17,176 bases of DNA. Origin: Methanoregula sp. Its GTDB lineage: Archaea > Halobacteriota > Methanomicrobia > Methanomicrobiales > Methanospirillaceae. This document shows positions 6,400 to 14,595 of the stretch, in pieces; positions within the stretch are counted from its first letter, which is position 1; every line of letters starts with the position of its first letter. Both the position numbers and the translations under genes were made by a program. The notes under the pieces were generated by a model that made no database searches, was not told the DNA's origin, and was given only the letters and a program-made list of their open reading frames with translations. The DNA lies in the NCBI GenBank assembly GCA_023228295.1, contig JALOBP010000067.1:1-17176 (forward strand), read 5' to 3'.

Positions 6400-7905
6400 A
6401 TGAATGGACTATTCTGGCTTATCGCGGCAGCCCTTGCAATCCTCATCATCGGGGGTTGTATCCAGGCGGGTCTCCCTGATGCCGGCACAGGCAGGATTGC
6501 CACACCATCGGTTTCCTTAACCGAAAAATACGGAAGTGTCCCTTTACACGAGATGCCCGCCGGGGAAATTGCAGCAGCATTTATCCGGCACAACAACAAC
6601 CTCTCCGGCTATTCCGCAACAATGCATGTGGTCGGAGGGAACGGTTACGATGACAACGAGTACCATTTTTTTGCACACCGGCCGGACCGGTTCCGTGCAG
6701 AATATATCCGGTCTGAAATCCATGGCAATGGAACACTGGTTGTCGCAAACGGGACTTTTGTGTGGCAGTATCATCCGGATGCCGGGACGGCCTCGCCGTC
6801 CTTCATCGAAGATCCCGATAACACGTTCTTTGCGCGGAAGGATTACACGGCCATCGCAGCACGGATCCTGGAAAAGAATCACGCCACCCTGAACAGCACG
6901 GAACAACCGGGTGGCAGCAATGCCGTCATCCTTGAGGCTGCGGTTGAAGATACCCCCACGCAGTACTTTCCTGAACTGTTCAGCAGGATCCGTGTCTGGA
7001 TCGACGAGGAGACACTCCTGATGACACGGATGGAACTGGTCGGGTACTACAACGAAACGGTCCTTGCTGCAGATCTCCAAAATATCAGCGCCAATCCCCG
7101 GCTTCCTGATGAGATGTTCAATTTTGGACCACCCTCCGGAACGGAGATCTCTCCCGGTATCGCGGAACTGGTTGCTCCACGGAACCTGAGCTCGATGCGC
7201 CAGGCAAAGGAACGGTTCGGCCAGAACTTTGTGGTTCCCGCATATCTCCCTTCCGGCTATTCATTCAGGTACTGCCTGCATTACCGGGACGGGGACGGAC
7301 GCGATTCCCTTGTGTATTCAGATGGTGTCGATGATCTCGTTTTCACCTTGGCCCTGCAGAAGGATAACGCATCGTTTGCACCCGGTGCCGGGCAGGAGGA
7401 GGCTGTTGCCATTAGCAACCTGACAGGGACGTTCTGGACGGAATCCACGCAGAACCATGTACGGTGGAATGAAGGCGATGGCATATACGAATTGGCCGGC
7501 CCCTTTACAAAGGATGAACTGGTCCGGATCGCAGAATCGCTGGCAGCATCCAAACTCCTTAACTTCGCACCCGGCGAGATCAAAAACCCGGAAACGATTG
7601 CTGAGCTTGCCCTCCGGGACACCTCCGCACGAAGGATGGTGGATGCCGGAGGAGAGATCATCGGCGTCGGGATGTCAGTCAAGCGGGGAACGCGGGATGT
7701 ACCGGGGGGTGTTTACCCGGCGTTATTGATCCGGTACAACGGCATAACTGCAGATTTCATGGTGGATCCGGTCACCGGGACTGCCGCCGGAAGGACGATC
7801 CAGGTGCCGAACGGGGCGATGATCGATCATGAGGGGGACCGGACGTTTATCGAACTCAATGGGAAAATTCTCTTTACCTTTGATCCGATGGAGGAGAGTA
7901 CATGA
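6400..7905 (+). CDS. Lipoprotein with LolA-like and DUF4367-like domains
   Basis: A 501-aa product starting at the ATG at 6400, with GGAG at 6387-6390 and 9-nt spacing; an in-frame TTG at 6385 overlaps that site and is rejected. The signal sequence ends in LIIGGC (Cys20), a lipobox-like site, so it is likely a lipid-anchored extracellular protein. Residues about 50-245 fit the LolA/LppX-like half-barrel seen in archaeal 'outer membrane lipoprotein-sorting protein' homologues: YSATMHVVGG, PDRFRAEYI, GTFVWQYHP, RIRVWIDEETLLMTRMEL, NPRLPDEMFNF. Residues about 268-384 fit DUF4367: FVVPAYLPSGYSF, TFWTE, VRWNEGDGIYELAGPFTKDELVRIAESL. Residues 395-501 are an additional domain that I do not recognise. 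LolA folds bind lipid-like molecules; in an organism with one membrane the role is unknown. It overlaps the next gene by 4 nt. Confidence 0.82.
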   Translation: MNGLFWLIAAALAILIIGGCIQAGLPDAGTGRIATPSVSLTEKYGSVPLHEMPAGEIAAAFIRHNNNLSGYSATMHVVGGNGYDDNEYHFFAHRPDRFRAEYIRSEIHGNGTLVVANGTFVWQYHPDAGTASPSFIEDPDNTFFARKDYTAIAARILEKNHATLNSTEQPGGSNAVILEAAVEDTPTQYFPELFSRIRVWIDEETLLMTRMELVGYYNETVLAADLQNISANPRLPDEMFNFGPPSGTEISPGIAELVAPRNLSSMRQAKERFGQNFVVPAYLPSGYSFRYCLHYRDGDGRDSLVYSDGVDDLVFTLALQKDNASFAPGAGQEEAVAISNLTGTFWTESTQNHVRWNEGDGIYELAGPFTKDELVRIAESLAASKLLNFAPGEIKNPETIAELALRDTSARRMVDAGGEIIGVGMSVKRGTRDVPGGVYPALLIRYNGITADFMVDPVTGTAAGRTIQVPNGAMIDHEGDRTFIELNGKILFTFDPMEEST

Positions 7906-8819
7906 GACGCAATCCGCGAATTGTGTCGGTTATCCTCCTTGTTGCCATAATGGTTGCAGCAGTGGCCACGATGGCAATACTGGTGGAACCTGCAACTTCC
8001 GGTGTTGTCCCCTCTCGCGAGATTCTTGAAATGAAGTATTTCAGCGACCTCTCTGCCACGGAACAGGCCCGGGCACCTGATATGTCCGGGATTCTTTCAG
8101 AATACGCTCTGGTTACCGTCGATCCTGCCGCATTTATGCACGATGCAGATACCGATCACGAGGTCTTCGCTGGCATCCGGGGCACACCCTTCCGGAAGGA
8201 GGCGCAGGTCCGGATATACCTGGTTTCCGTTCCCCCGCCCATCTCACCTGATGCGGTACTTGTCATAGAAAATGAGAGCGGCGAATTCGTCAAACCCCTG
8301 CCCCTGATAAAACAATACAAAGGCGTCGTGATGGGCAGGGAACCGGGAGAGGCATTCTTCACGGTTTCTGATGATGTCATCCTGGGGAAAATGTCCGTTA
8401 ACGGCATAGAATATTATCTCGAACAGCGCGGACCGGGACTGGCTGACGGGGGAAAAGCCATCCATATCCTGTACCGCTCGGATAAGACAATTCCTTACAC
8501 GGGACCGGCCCGGGAATTTGATGTTCATCTGCCCGCGGGGTGTTCGCTCATGAACCTGGACCGGAACCAGTCTCACACGGTCCACATCCTTCTATTGAAT
8601 GCAACGCACACGGTTGGCGAAGAACAATTCGAACTGGCCGCAGGTAACCGTGTCTACCCGGATATCCTGACTGGATGTGGGGATGGAACGTATTCTGTCC
8701 GGTTTACGGCCGACGCGAATATCACCTCGGAACTGCCACTCATTGGCCCTTCAGGTCGGGCGTTCCTGCTCAATCCCAACGGGACGGTAACAAGGGACGA
8801 TGTAATTTTTATCGAGTGA
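7902..8819 (+). CDS. Exported protein resembling a metallopeptidase propeptide region
   Basis: A 305-aa product with an N-terminal signal sequence or anchor (residues 8-28). Residues about 85-192 have a pattern seen in propeptide regions of secreted archaeal and bacterial metallopeptidases: AQVRIYLVSV, GVVMGREPGEAFFTVSDDVILGKMSVNGIEYYLEQ, KAIHILYRSD. There is no HExxH zinc motif anywhere, so no peptidase is attached. Residues about 203-305 look like an additional beta-rich domain with two Cys (214, 259). The start overlaps the previous stop as ATGA (7902-7905), preceded by GGAGG at 7890-7894, so translation is likely coupled. The propeptide resemblance is by eye and uncertain; it could equally be an unrelated beta-rich surface domain. 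Confidence 0.78.
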   Translation: MRRNPRIVSVILLVAIMVAAVATMAILVEPATSGVVPSREILEMKYFSDLSATEQARAPDMSGILSEYALVTVDPAAFMHDADTDHEVFAGIRGTPFRKEAQVRIYLVSVPPPISPDAVLVIENESGEFVKPLPLIKQYKGVVMGREPGEAFFTVSDDVILGKMSVNGIEYYLEQRGPGLADGGKAIHILYRSDKTIPYTGPAREFDVHLPAGCSLMNLDRNQSHTVHILLLNATHTVGEEQFELAAGNRVYPDILTGCGDGTYSVRFTADANITSELPLIGPSGRAFLLNPNGTVTRDDVIFIE

Positions 8820-9301
8820 TGCGAATGAATGGAACCGAAATTGATTTTCAAAAAATGATCGAAGAGCATCTCGCGCTCATCACATTACTTGTCGTCTGGT
8901 CGGCAATTATTGGATATTCCTTCATCCATGTGCACCCATCTCCCGGGATGGAAGCCGGCCAAGTCATCACGTATGTCCTCACGCTCGTGACAATATCCGT
9001 CATGGTATCGGTAATTCCGGCAATCGCCGTCATGTATGGGTGGCATACGGGAAAACCGGCCCATGCTGCGCTCATCGGGGCAATCCTGCTGCCCGCAATC
9101 TATGTCCTGGTGTATCTCGTGCTCTCTCATGACAACATGGTTTTTATTGACGTTATCGATACGGTCCTGTACCTTTCCGTCCTCTCCATAATCTCCGGGC
9201 TAGCGGGGTATTGTGCAGCACAGAGAACGAACCGCTTTCTTGCCGTGGCAATTGCCCTTATCGGAGTATGGTTTTTCATGTTCACGAGCGGGATCAACTG
9301 A
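8819..9301 (+). CDS. Small integral membrane protein with five predicted helices
   Basis: A 160-aa protein, almost entirely hydrophobic, with predicted helices at about 18-37, 49-73, 82-103, 109-133 and 139-157 joined by short loops. No known transporter or enzyme motif is visible. The first ATG (8819) overlaps the stop of the preceding gene as TGATG; a second in-frame ATG at 8825 has a better placed GAGTGAT, so the true product may be 158 aa. An ORF reading much further upstream in this frame is not credible because it lies inside the previous gene. As the only polytopic protein in the run it may be the membrane platform for its exported neighbours (inference). Confidence 0.78.
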   Translation: MRMNGTEIDFQKMIEEHLALITLLVVWSAIIGYSFIHVHPSPGMEAGQVITYVLTLVTISVMVSVIPAIAVMYGWHTGKPAHAALIGAILLPAIYVLVYLVLSHDNMVFIDVIDTVLYLSVLSIISGLAGYCAAQRTNRFLAVAIALIGVWFFMFTSGIN

Positions 9302-9309
9302 GGATTTTG

Positions 9310-9986
9310 ATGATGCATATCCACCGTATATTACGGAAAATACGGAGGCTCTCCCTCACACTGCTCGCCATTACCCTGGTGTTGGCCCCGTTCGCAGGCG
9401 CAGGAATTGGAGAGCCAAAGCAGGCCTTCCCGGAGAATGATACCGAAGGCTACCTTCCGGTGGATGTCCTGTCGATCGATCCCGCGATCAAGGATGCGAC
9501 CCCTGATTTTCATTTCCTGATCATGAGTCCCGAAGGGAAAGAAACCCGCCTCATGGATGTATCTCTGGCAATAGACTTCCTGTATCCGGGCGATCCCGGA
9601 AACGATGCCCTGAAAGCGGAGCTTAACGCGAAAATGCAGGATATCTGGGATACCTACCCGGTTGTTTTTGAAACAAGCCCGGGTGGACGGGGTATCCCTC
9701 GTATGGCGGGTCCATTGTCACGGTGAAGTTTGCGACCGCCCACCAGGATGTCCGGCTGACCGATGAAGAAAATGAGGTGATCAGAAGAAGTGCATCGTTA
9801 ATGAACGAAGCATATACCAGAAAACAGCAGTCCGGGTCCCCTGCCGCCCCGGATGTTTTACCGGATTCGCAACCGGTTCCCCCGGTATCGCAACCAGTAA
9901 CGCAAAGTCCCGGTTTTGGATATGCCGCACTGCTTTGTGCAGGTATTGCCGGGCTGATCTTCAGAATGGCGAGGGAGAACCGATGA
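9310..9986 (+). pseudogene. PGF-CTERM-type surface protein interrupted by a 1-nt frameshift
   Basis: The first part (9310-9726) encodes a signal peptide (residues 1-31, Arg-rich start, cleavage near AGA) and about 100 residues of mature protein, then leaves frame and stops. The second part continues in the -1 frame from about 9690 to 9986 with no break: GYPSYGGSIVTVKFATAHQD, an acidic helix, a Pro/Ser-rich linker, and SPGFGYAALL followed by a hydrophobic helix and an Arg-rich tail, the pattern of PGF-CTERM anchors cut by archaeosortases. Joined, the parts give about 225 aa with export signal and anchor, a complete layout. The shift falls in GGGG at 9689-9692; one more G restores the frame. 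Whether this is a real mutation, a sequencing error or programmed slippage cannot be told here. The ATG at 9310 has GAGG at 9300-9303. Confidence 0.7.
9683..9693 (+). other. Frameshift site in the last gene of the operon
   Basis: Before this point frame 9310 encodes SPGGR. Just after it, that frame gives a 10-residue unrelated tail and a stop at 9724-9726, while the -1 frame continues sensibly. The G run at 9689-9692 is one base short for continuity. Confidence 0.6.
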
Positions 9987-10006
9987 AATCCATGAACACT
10001 GGCAAT

Positions 10007-10013
10007 AAAAAAA
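10007..10013 (-). terminator. Oligo-T terminator of rubrerythrin
   Basis: Seven T on the minus strand begin 4 nt after the rubrerythrin stop at 10018. The gene at 9310-9986 converges from the other side; only 31 nt separate the two ends. Confidence 0.5.
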
Positions 10014-10017
10014 GAGA

Positions 10018-10590
10018 TTAATAATTCTCAAAATACTGTTCGAAGTATGCCTGCGGGTGATCGCAGGCCGGGCACTTGACAGGTGCATTCTTGCCTTCGT
10101 GGACGTACCCGCAGTTCCGGCAGTGCCATTTCGTGGGCATCTCGGATTTAAAGACGGTCTTGTTCACCAGGTTCTCATACAGTTTCTTATACCGCGCCTC
10201 GTGGTGGGCTTCCACTTCGGCAACCTTCTCGAAGAGTCGGGCAATCTCCTTGAAACCTTCTTTCTTCGCGGTGGCTGCAAAGTCCGGATAAAGCGTGCCC
10301 CACTCCATCTGCTCACCCTCGGCCGCAGCTTTCAGGTTCTCCTTCGTATTCCCGATCACGCCGGCCGGGTAGCCTGCGGTGATCGTGACCTCGCCGCCCT
10401 TGAGCTGCGAAAAGAAGAGCTTTGCATGCTCCCGCTCGTTCTGGGCAGTGTCTTCAAAGACCCAGGCGATTTGCTCATATCCTTCTTTCTTTGCAACACT
10501 TGCAAAGAAGCCGTACCGGTTCCGTGCCTGCGACTCGCCGGCAAATGCTGCGAGGAGATTCTTCTCCGTCTTGCTCCCTTTGAATTTCAT
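10018..10590 (-). CDS. rbr: Rubrerythrin
   Basis: A 190-aa cytoplasmic non-haem iron protein that reduces hydrogen peroxide to water, protecting oxygen-sensitive anaerobes. The N-terminal four-helix bundle carries the diiron ligand motifs: ESQARNRY (Glu19), EREH (Glu52, His55), EGEQ (Glu91/Glu93) and VEAHHE (Glu127, His130). The C-terminal rubredoxin-like domain has CxxC at 157-160 and 173-176, binding one iron for electron transfer. Length and order match the classical family. The ATG is preceded by GAGGG at short spacing (4 nt). An AT-rich TTTTTAAG lies about 29 nt upstream of the ATG and is a possible TATA box, so the gene probably has its own promoter in the 95-nt gap after the kinase and is not strictly part of the kinase unit. 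Confidence 0.96.
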   Translation of the reverse strand: MKFKGSKTEKNLLAAFAGESQARNRYGFFASVAKKEGYEQIAWVFEDTAQNEREHAKLFFSQLKGGEVTITAGYPAGVIGNTKENLKAAAEGEQMEWGTLYPDFAATAKKEGFKEIARLFEKVAEVEAHHEARYKKLYENLVNKTVFKSEMPTKWHCRNCGYVHEGKNAPVKCPACDHPQAYFEQYFENY

Positions 10591-10613
10591 GATACCCTCT
10601 TTTGATCCTTTTC

Positions 10614-10640
10614 CCTTAAAAACAGAAATACCCTCTGTTA
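10614..10640 (-). promoter_or_regulatory. Possible rubrerythrin promoter
   Basis: On the minus strand an imperfect palindrome with arms ACAGA and TCTGT flanks GGGTATT, followed by TTTTTAAGG, whose centre lies about 29 nt before the ATG at 10590. AGAGGGTAT occurs twice, once in the palindrome and once at the ribosome binding site. Suggestive only. Confidence 0.3.
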
Positions 10641-10685
10641 GTACCGTATGACAATATTCTGCCCGCGATCCTGCCTGCCTCTCCG

Positions 10686-13600
10686 TTATTCCGGTACAGA
10701 CCGGTATGTCCCTTTCGGCACGGTAATCTCGAATGTTGCCCCTTTGCCATGGCTCCCGGTCTCGGTAATCGAGATACCGGTGATTGCAAGGATCTCACGG
10801 GCAAGGAAGAGCCCAAATCCCGTATGCCGGCCAAATCCTTTCTCGAAAACCTTCTGTTTCTCGTCAAGAGGGATCCCGACCCCGTTGTCGGCAAACGTGA
10901 TGACCAGCTCGCCTTCCACGATCCCACACCGGACCGTGACTGTTGTCACACACTCCCCGTACCTCACCGCATTGTCGAAGAGATTGAAAAAAACCTTCCC
11001 GATCATCGGATCGGCAAAGACCTCGGTGGAACCGCAGGTGCAGTCGAGGGTTATCTGCGATGGCCTCCCGCTCCTGATCACGTCGCCGACCTGGAACCAT
11101 GCCGGTGACTGTGTCCCCATGTCCTGGTAGGCCCGGGCGAATTCAAACTGGTGCTGGATCGTCTCAATCGCGGATGAGATCTTGGCAAGGAAGTCCATAA
11201 CCAACGGGTCGGGTTTTCTGAGCGCAGCAAGCTGCGTATATCCTTCCACGACCGTGAGCTGGTTGGCCACATCGTGTCGCGTGATGCTGGTGAGAAGGTT
11301 GAGTTTCCGGCTGCTCTCCTTTATCGCGTTCTGGAACTGTTTCATCTCCGTGATGTCCCGGGCGTTTCCAACGTAGGATACCACTTCTCCCGCATCATTG
11401 AATATGGGAGCAACGGTCGAGGTGTGGATCCGGATAGACCCGTCTGCATGGAATACCCGGTATTCAACCCCCGAAACGCGTTTTTTCGATGACACGACTT
11501 CTGCAAGGGCGGCTTTGCATGCAGGGACGTCGTCGGGATGGACAAAGCGCTGGAACGGTGCACCTGTCACGTCTTTGAGCACGTGGCCGAAAAGGGATGT
11601 CCAGCTGGGCGAAACAAATGTTAGGATACCCTCGGCGGTGATCGTGTAGATGAGGTCGTGGGTGTTCTCGACAAGCAGGCGGTACCGTTCTTCGCTCTCC
11701 CGGAGCGCGGCCTCCGTGGTCTTCCTCTTGGTAATATCCAGGATGACCCCGGAAAAGACCAGTTCATCGCCATGCTTTACCGGGTTCGACATGGCCTGGA
11801 ACCAGATCGTTTCTCCGGACGGTTTGATGAACGTACCGGTAAAATTCCATGGAGCTGCCGACTTCACCACGTCATGAATAGACTCTATGAACCGGCCCCT
11901 GTCATCCGGGGCGATACCATCCACAAATGCCGGGAAGGATTCCTCAAGGCTTTTTCCGGTGCCAATGAACTCGGTGACCCTGCTGCTCGTGAAATATATC
12001 CCCATGCTGCCATCAGGCCGGACATAGAACTGGTATACAACTCCCGGGACCGTTGCTGCGATCTCTTCCATCTGCTGTTTGCGGCTTTTAAGCTCAGCCT
12101 GCGCTTCTGCCAGTTCATTATAATTGGTGCGCAGTTCCTCCTCTGCAGTGGACACTCTCCTGTAAGCTTCTGCCAGTTCGCGATGATCCCGTATCTTCTC
12201 TGTAACGTCAAGAGCACTGTATATCATGGGAGCATTGGGATCGGCACGGTCAACCGGGGCTGCACGAATCTGGACGTCAATTACGACCCCATCCCTGCGT
12301 TTCCACTGGATATCGATCGAATCCGGTGCACTCCCCCGGTATGCCTCTTCCCGCATCCTCCCGGCGGCTGCATAATCAATGTCATTCAGGTACAGGAACC
12401 GGGTATTCCGGCCTTCCAGTTCATCACGTGGATAACCGGTTATGGTACAGAGACGTTCATTGATCTTCTGCAGGACCCGGTCTGCTACAACGGCGATGCC
12501 GACCGGGGCGGCCTGGAATATGCCGGAGATCTCAGCTTCGCTCTTCCGGAGATCGCGCTCGTTCCGGGTAAGTTCATCGAACTGGGAATGCAGTTCTTCC
12601 TCCGCTACAGCAACCCGTTCGTACGCGTTGCGCAACTCGGTTTCCGTCCGTTTACTCCCGGTGATGTCCATGAACATGGCTACCATTCGTCCGGGAGAGA
12701 TCTGGAATGCGGTTACTGAATATGCCCGGTGAACTTTTCCGGCATCGTAGGCTACCTGGTCATTCTGCCAGGTGCCTCCCTCAGTGGCAACCCTGCGGTA
12801 TTGTGCCGGGGCTTCTGTATTCACCAGATCGGGAAATAGCGTCTCGAGCGTTTTCCCAATAAACTCCCCGTGCCTGATGCCAAGAATAGTATCTGCACCT
12901 GGATTTCCCCCGGTAAAGACCAGCGATCCGTCGGGCAGCAGTTCATAGAAATGCATACCAACCGGCGAATGTTCGATGATGGTGCGGTACTTCCCCTCAC
13001 TTTCCCGTCCGGTCTGTTCAGCACGTTTCCGCTTGATGATATTCCAGAGCCCCTGCATCAGCAACAGCAGTTCGCGTGTGTCATTCTCCGTGTAATCGGA
13101 CGACTTGTTTGCCACACCCGCTACGATGACGACGTGCCCTCCCTCCATGACCGGAACATTCATGTGCCGTATGATCCGGGGATGCCCTTCCGGATATCCC
13201 CTCTTTTTCGGATCCGGGGCTTCGTAATCATTGGTGATGACCGGCCGGCGCTGTCGGACGGCTTCGCCCCAGAGGCCGGTCTTCTCTGTTTTGTAGACGA
13301 TGGGCTTGACCCGCATCGAACATTCTTTCATTGCCGATTTTGACCAGGCATACATGGAAAGTTCGCTTTCGTCATCATTGAGGAATGCGAGGTATGCCAG
13401 TGGACTGCTCGTAACGATCCCTGCCCCTTCAACCGCATAATCGAGGAGTTCCTTCTCGCTTTTCCGTGCATATTCATAGAACCCGATGATGAAATTGAGG
13501 CGGGACTCGCTATCCCGGATCCGTTTCTCGGTCTCCGCAAGTTCATCGTATTGTGCCCGGAGTTCCTCCCCCGAAGCAGAAAGCTGTTCATTTACCGACA

Positions 13601-14414
13601 GGAGTATCTCCTCGGATTTTTTCCGGTCGGTGATGTCCCGGATCGCTTCGATCGCGCCGGTGATCTTCCCCTCCTTATTGAAGAGGGGGCTCGCCTTTGC
13701 AAGGACATAGATCGGTGTCCCTTTCGGGTGGGGAAGGTTCGTCTCTGCTGAGAGCGTGTTCCCGTCACGCCTGATATTGGAATAAAACCCGAGAACCCCC
13801 TCGTCCCGCTCAAAGATAAGATCGATCAGGATTGGGCGGCGTTTCCCGTAGAACGGCAGGGAGTACTCAAAGTCCCCTTTGCCGAGAATCTCTTCGGCAG
13901 AAATACCGGTCATCTCCTCTATCGCCTTATTCCAGGTTATCACCTTCCCACGGGTATCGATGGCAAACGTTGCATCCGGGAGGAAGTTGATGATATCCGC
14001 AAAGCGTTTTTCCGAGTCTGAAAGTGCACGTTCAGCCCTCCTCCTGCTCACCGCCTGGTGGATCTTGTGCCCGAGTTCTGCAAACTGGGCCTTGGGATCC
14101 CCGCCTTTCTGGAGATAAAAATCCACCCCGTTATTGATAGCCTGGATGATGACCTCCTCACGCCCCCGGCCCGTGAAGAGAATGAACGGGATGTTCCCGC
14201 AGGATTTCCGCACATTCTTTAAAAAATCGATGCCGTCCATCTCCGGCATCTGGTAATCGGATATAATAGCGTCAAAATCCTGCTGCCCGAGCCGGGCGAG
14301 TCCCTCTCCTGCTGACAGGACCGGTATAACCGTAAAATCCCCGGTGTTTTCAAGAAACAGTTTTCCAATTTCAAGCAGCTCTGGCTCATCGTCGACGTAA
14401 AGGAGGGAATACAT
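10686..14414 (-). CDS. Large sensor histidine kinase: REC-PAS-GAF-PAS-PAS-PAS-PAS-HisKA-HATPase
   Basis: A soluble 1242-aa kinase without membrane helices. Residues 1-120 are a receiver domain with all key residues: Asp8/Asp9, phospho-acceptor Asp53 (SDYQMPEMDG), Thr81 and Lys103. PAS domains lie at about 135-265, 470-590, 625-740, 783-898 and 905-1025. A GAF_2-type domain is at about 306-460 (TGLWGEAVRQRRPVITNDYE). The dimerisation domain at about 1033-1100 has the H-box SITRHDVANQ with His1047. The ATPase domain at about 1108-1240 has Asn1148, DNGVG at 1176-1180 and GFGLFL. Three coiled-coil linkers repeat a similar pattern. No DNA-binding output is present. The receiver at the N-terminus, not the C-terminus, suggests it accepts phosphate from another kinase, possibly the 14596-16728 product. 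GGAG at 14421-14424 fixes the start with 6-nt spacing. Ligands of the PAS and GAF domains cannot be predicted. Confidence 0.93.
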   Translation of the reverse strand: MYSLLYVDDEPELLEIGKLFLENTGDFTVIPVLSAGEGLARLGQQDFDAIISDYQMPEMDGIDFLKNVRKSCGNIPFILFTGRGREEVIIQAINNGVDFYLQKGGDPKAQFAELGHKIHQAVSRRRAERALSDSEKRFADIINFLPDATFAIDTRGKVITWNKAIEEMTGISAEEILGKGDFEYSLPFYGKRRPILIDLIFERDEGVLGFYSNIRRDGNTLSAETNLPHPKGTPIYVLAKASPLFNKEGKITGAIEAIRDITDRKKSEEILLSVNEQLSASGEELRAQYDELAETEKRIRDSESRLNFIIGFYEYARKSEKELLDYAVEGAGIVTSSPLAYLAFLNDDESELSMYAWSKSAMKECSMRVKPIVYKTEKTGLWGEAVRQRRPVITNDYEAPDPKKRGYPEGHPRIIRHMNVPVMEGGHVVIVAGVANKSSDYTENDTRELLLLMQGLWNIIKRKRAEQTGRESEGKYRTIIEHSPVGMHFYELLPDGSLVFTGGNPGADTILGIRHGEFIGKTLETLFPDLVNTEAPAQYRRVATEGGTWQNDQVAYDAGKVHRAYSVTAFQISPGRMVAMFMDITGSKRTETELRNAYERVAVAEEELHSQFDELTRNERDLRKSEAEISGIFQAAPVGIAVVADRVLQKINERLCTITGYPRDELEGRNTRFLYLNDIDYAAAGRMREEAYRGSAPDSIDIQWKRRDGVVIDVQIRAAPVDRADPNAPMIYSALDVTEKIRDHRELAEAYRRVSTAEEELRTNYNELAEAQAELKSRKQQMEEIAATVPGVVYQFYVRPDGSMGIYFTSSRVTEFIGTGKSLEESFPAFVDGIAPDDRGRFIESIHDVVKSAAPWNFTGTFIKPSGETIWFQAMSNPVKHGDELVFSGVILDITKRKTTEAALRESEERYRLLVENTHDLIYTITAEGILTFVSPSWTSLFGHVLKDVTGAPFQRFVHPDDVPACKAALAEVVSSKKRVSGVEYRVFHADGSIRIHTSTVAPIFNDAGEVVSYVGNARDITEMKQFQNAIKESSRKLNLLTSITRHDVANQLTVVEGYTQLAALRKPDPLVMDFLAKISSAIETIQHQFEFARAYQDMGTQSPAWFQVGDVIRSGRPSQITLDCTCGSTEVFADPMIGKVFFNLFDNAVRYGECVTTVTVRCGIVEGELVITFADNGVGIPLDEKQKVFEKGFGRHTGFGLFLAREILAITGISITETGSHGKGATFEITVPKGTYRSVPE
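12072..12146 (-). repeat. Coiled-coil linker repeat 3 in the large kinase
   Basis: Encodes residues 757-781 (AEEELRTNYNELAEAQAEL and following), between PAS domains 3 and 4. It aligns without gaps to the linkers at 12534-12608 and 13503-13574. Confidence 0.6.
12534..12608 (-). repeat. Coiled-coil linker repeat 2 in the large kinase
   Basis: Encodes residues 603-627 (AEEELHSQFDELTRNERDL and following), between PAS domains 2 and 3. Confidence 0.6.
13503..13574 (-). repeat. Coiled-coil linker repeat 1 in the large kinase
   Basis: Encodes residues 281-304 (SGEELRAQYDELAETEKRI and following), between the first PAS and the GAF domain. Confidence 0.6.
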
Positions 14415-14595
14415 TGCAGGCTCCGTTGCAGGGTGTGATGTCTTGAGGCTGGTTGTGAGGGATTGACCTGATAAAACATGAATGTTCCGTGTATTTTTGG
14501 TGAACCGCTCCTGAATATGTCAGGATTTTTTGTATCTTTTTTGAACCATAAGGAATGCGGGGGATGACTTTTGTTCTTATTCGCAGCAGGGCAGT
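14415..14595. other. Gap between the two kinase genes; possible promoter of the large kinase
   Basis: A 181-nt non-coding gap. On the minus strand a TATA-like TTTTATC (about 14470-14477) could start a transcript with a leader of roughly 35 nt. No oligo-T run follows the 14596 stop on this strand, so read-through from the upstream kinase is also possible. The palindrome CCTGA ATATG TCAGG at 14510-14524 is present. Confidence 0.3.

Noticed and set aside
9723..9986. Separate 87-aa gene starting at GTG 9723
   Set aside because: It has an anchor but no export signal and no ribosome binding site, and its frame stays open upstream to the G run where the first half ends; a frameshifted single gene explains both parts.
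11658..12719. 353-aa plus-strand reading frame
   Set aside because: Antisense shadow of the PAS region of the large kinase, which has clear domain structure in its own frame.
14510..14542. Hairpin (CCTGA/TCAGG) followed by two T6 runs on the plus strand, like an intrinsic terminator
   Set aside because: No plus-strand gene ends nearby; both flanking genes are on the minus strand. It could stop antisense transcripts, but nothing here shows that.
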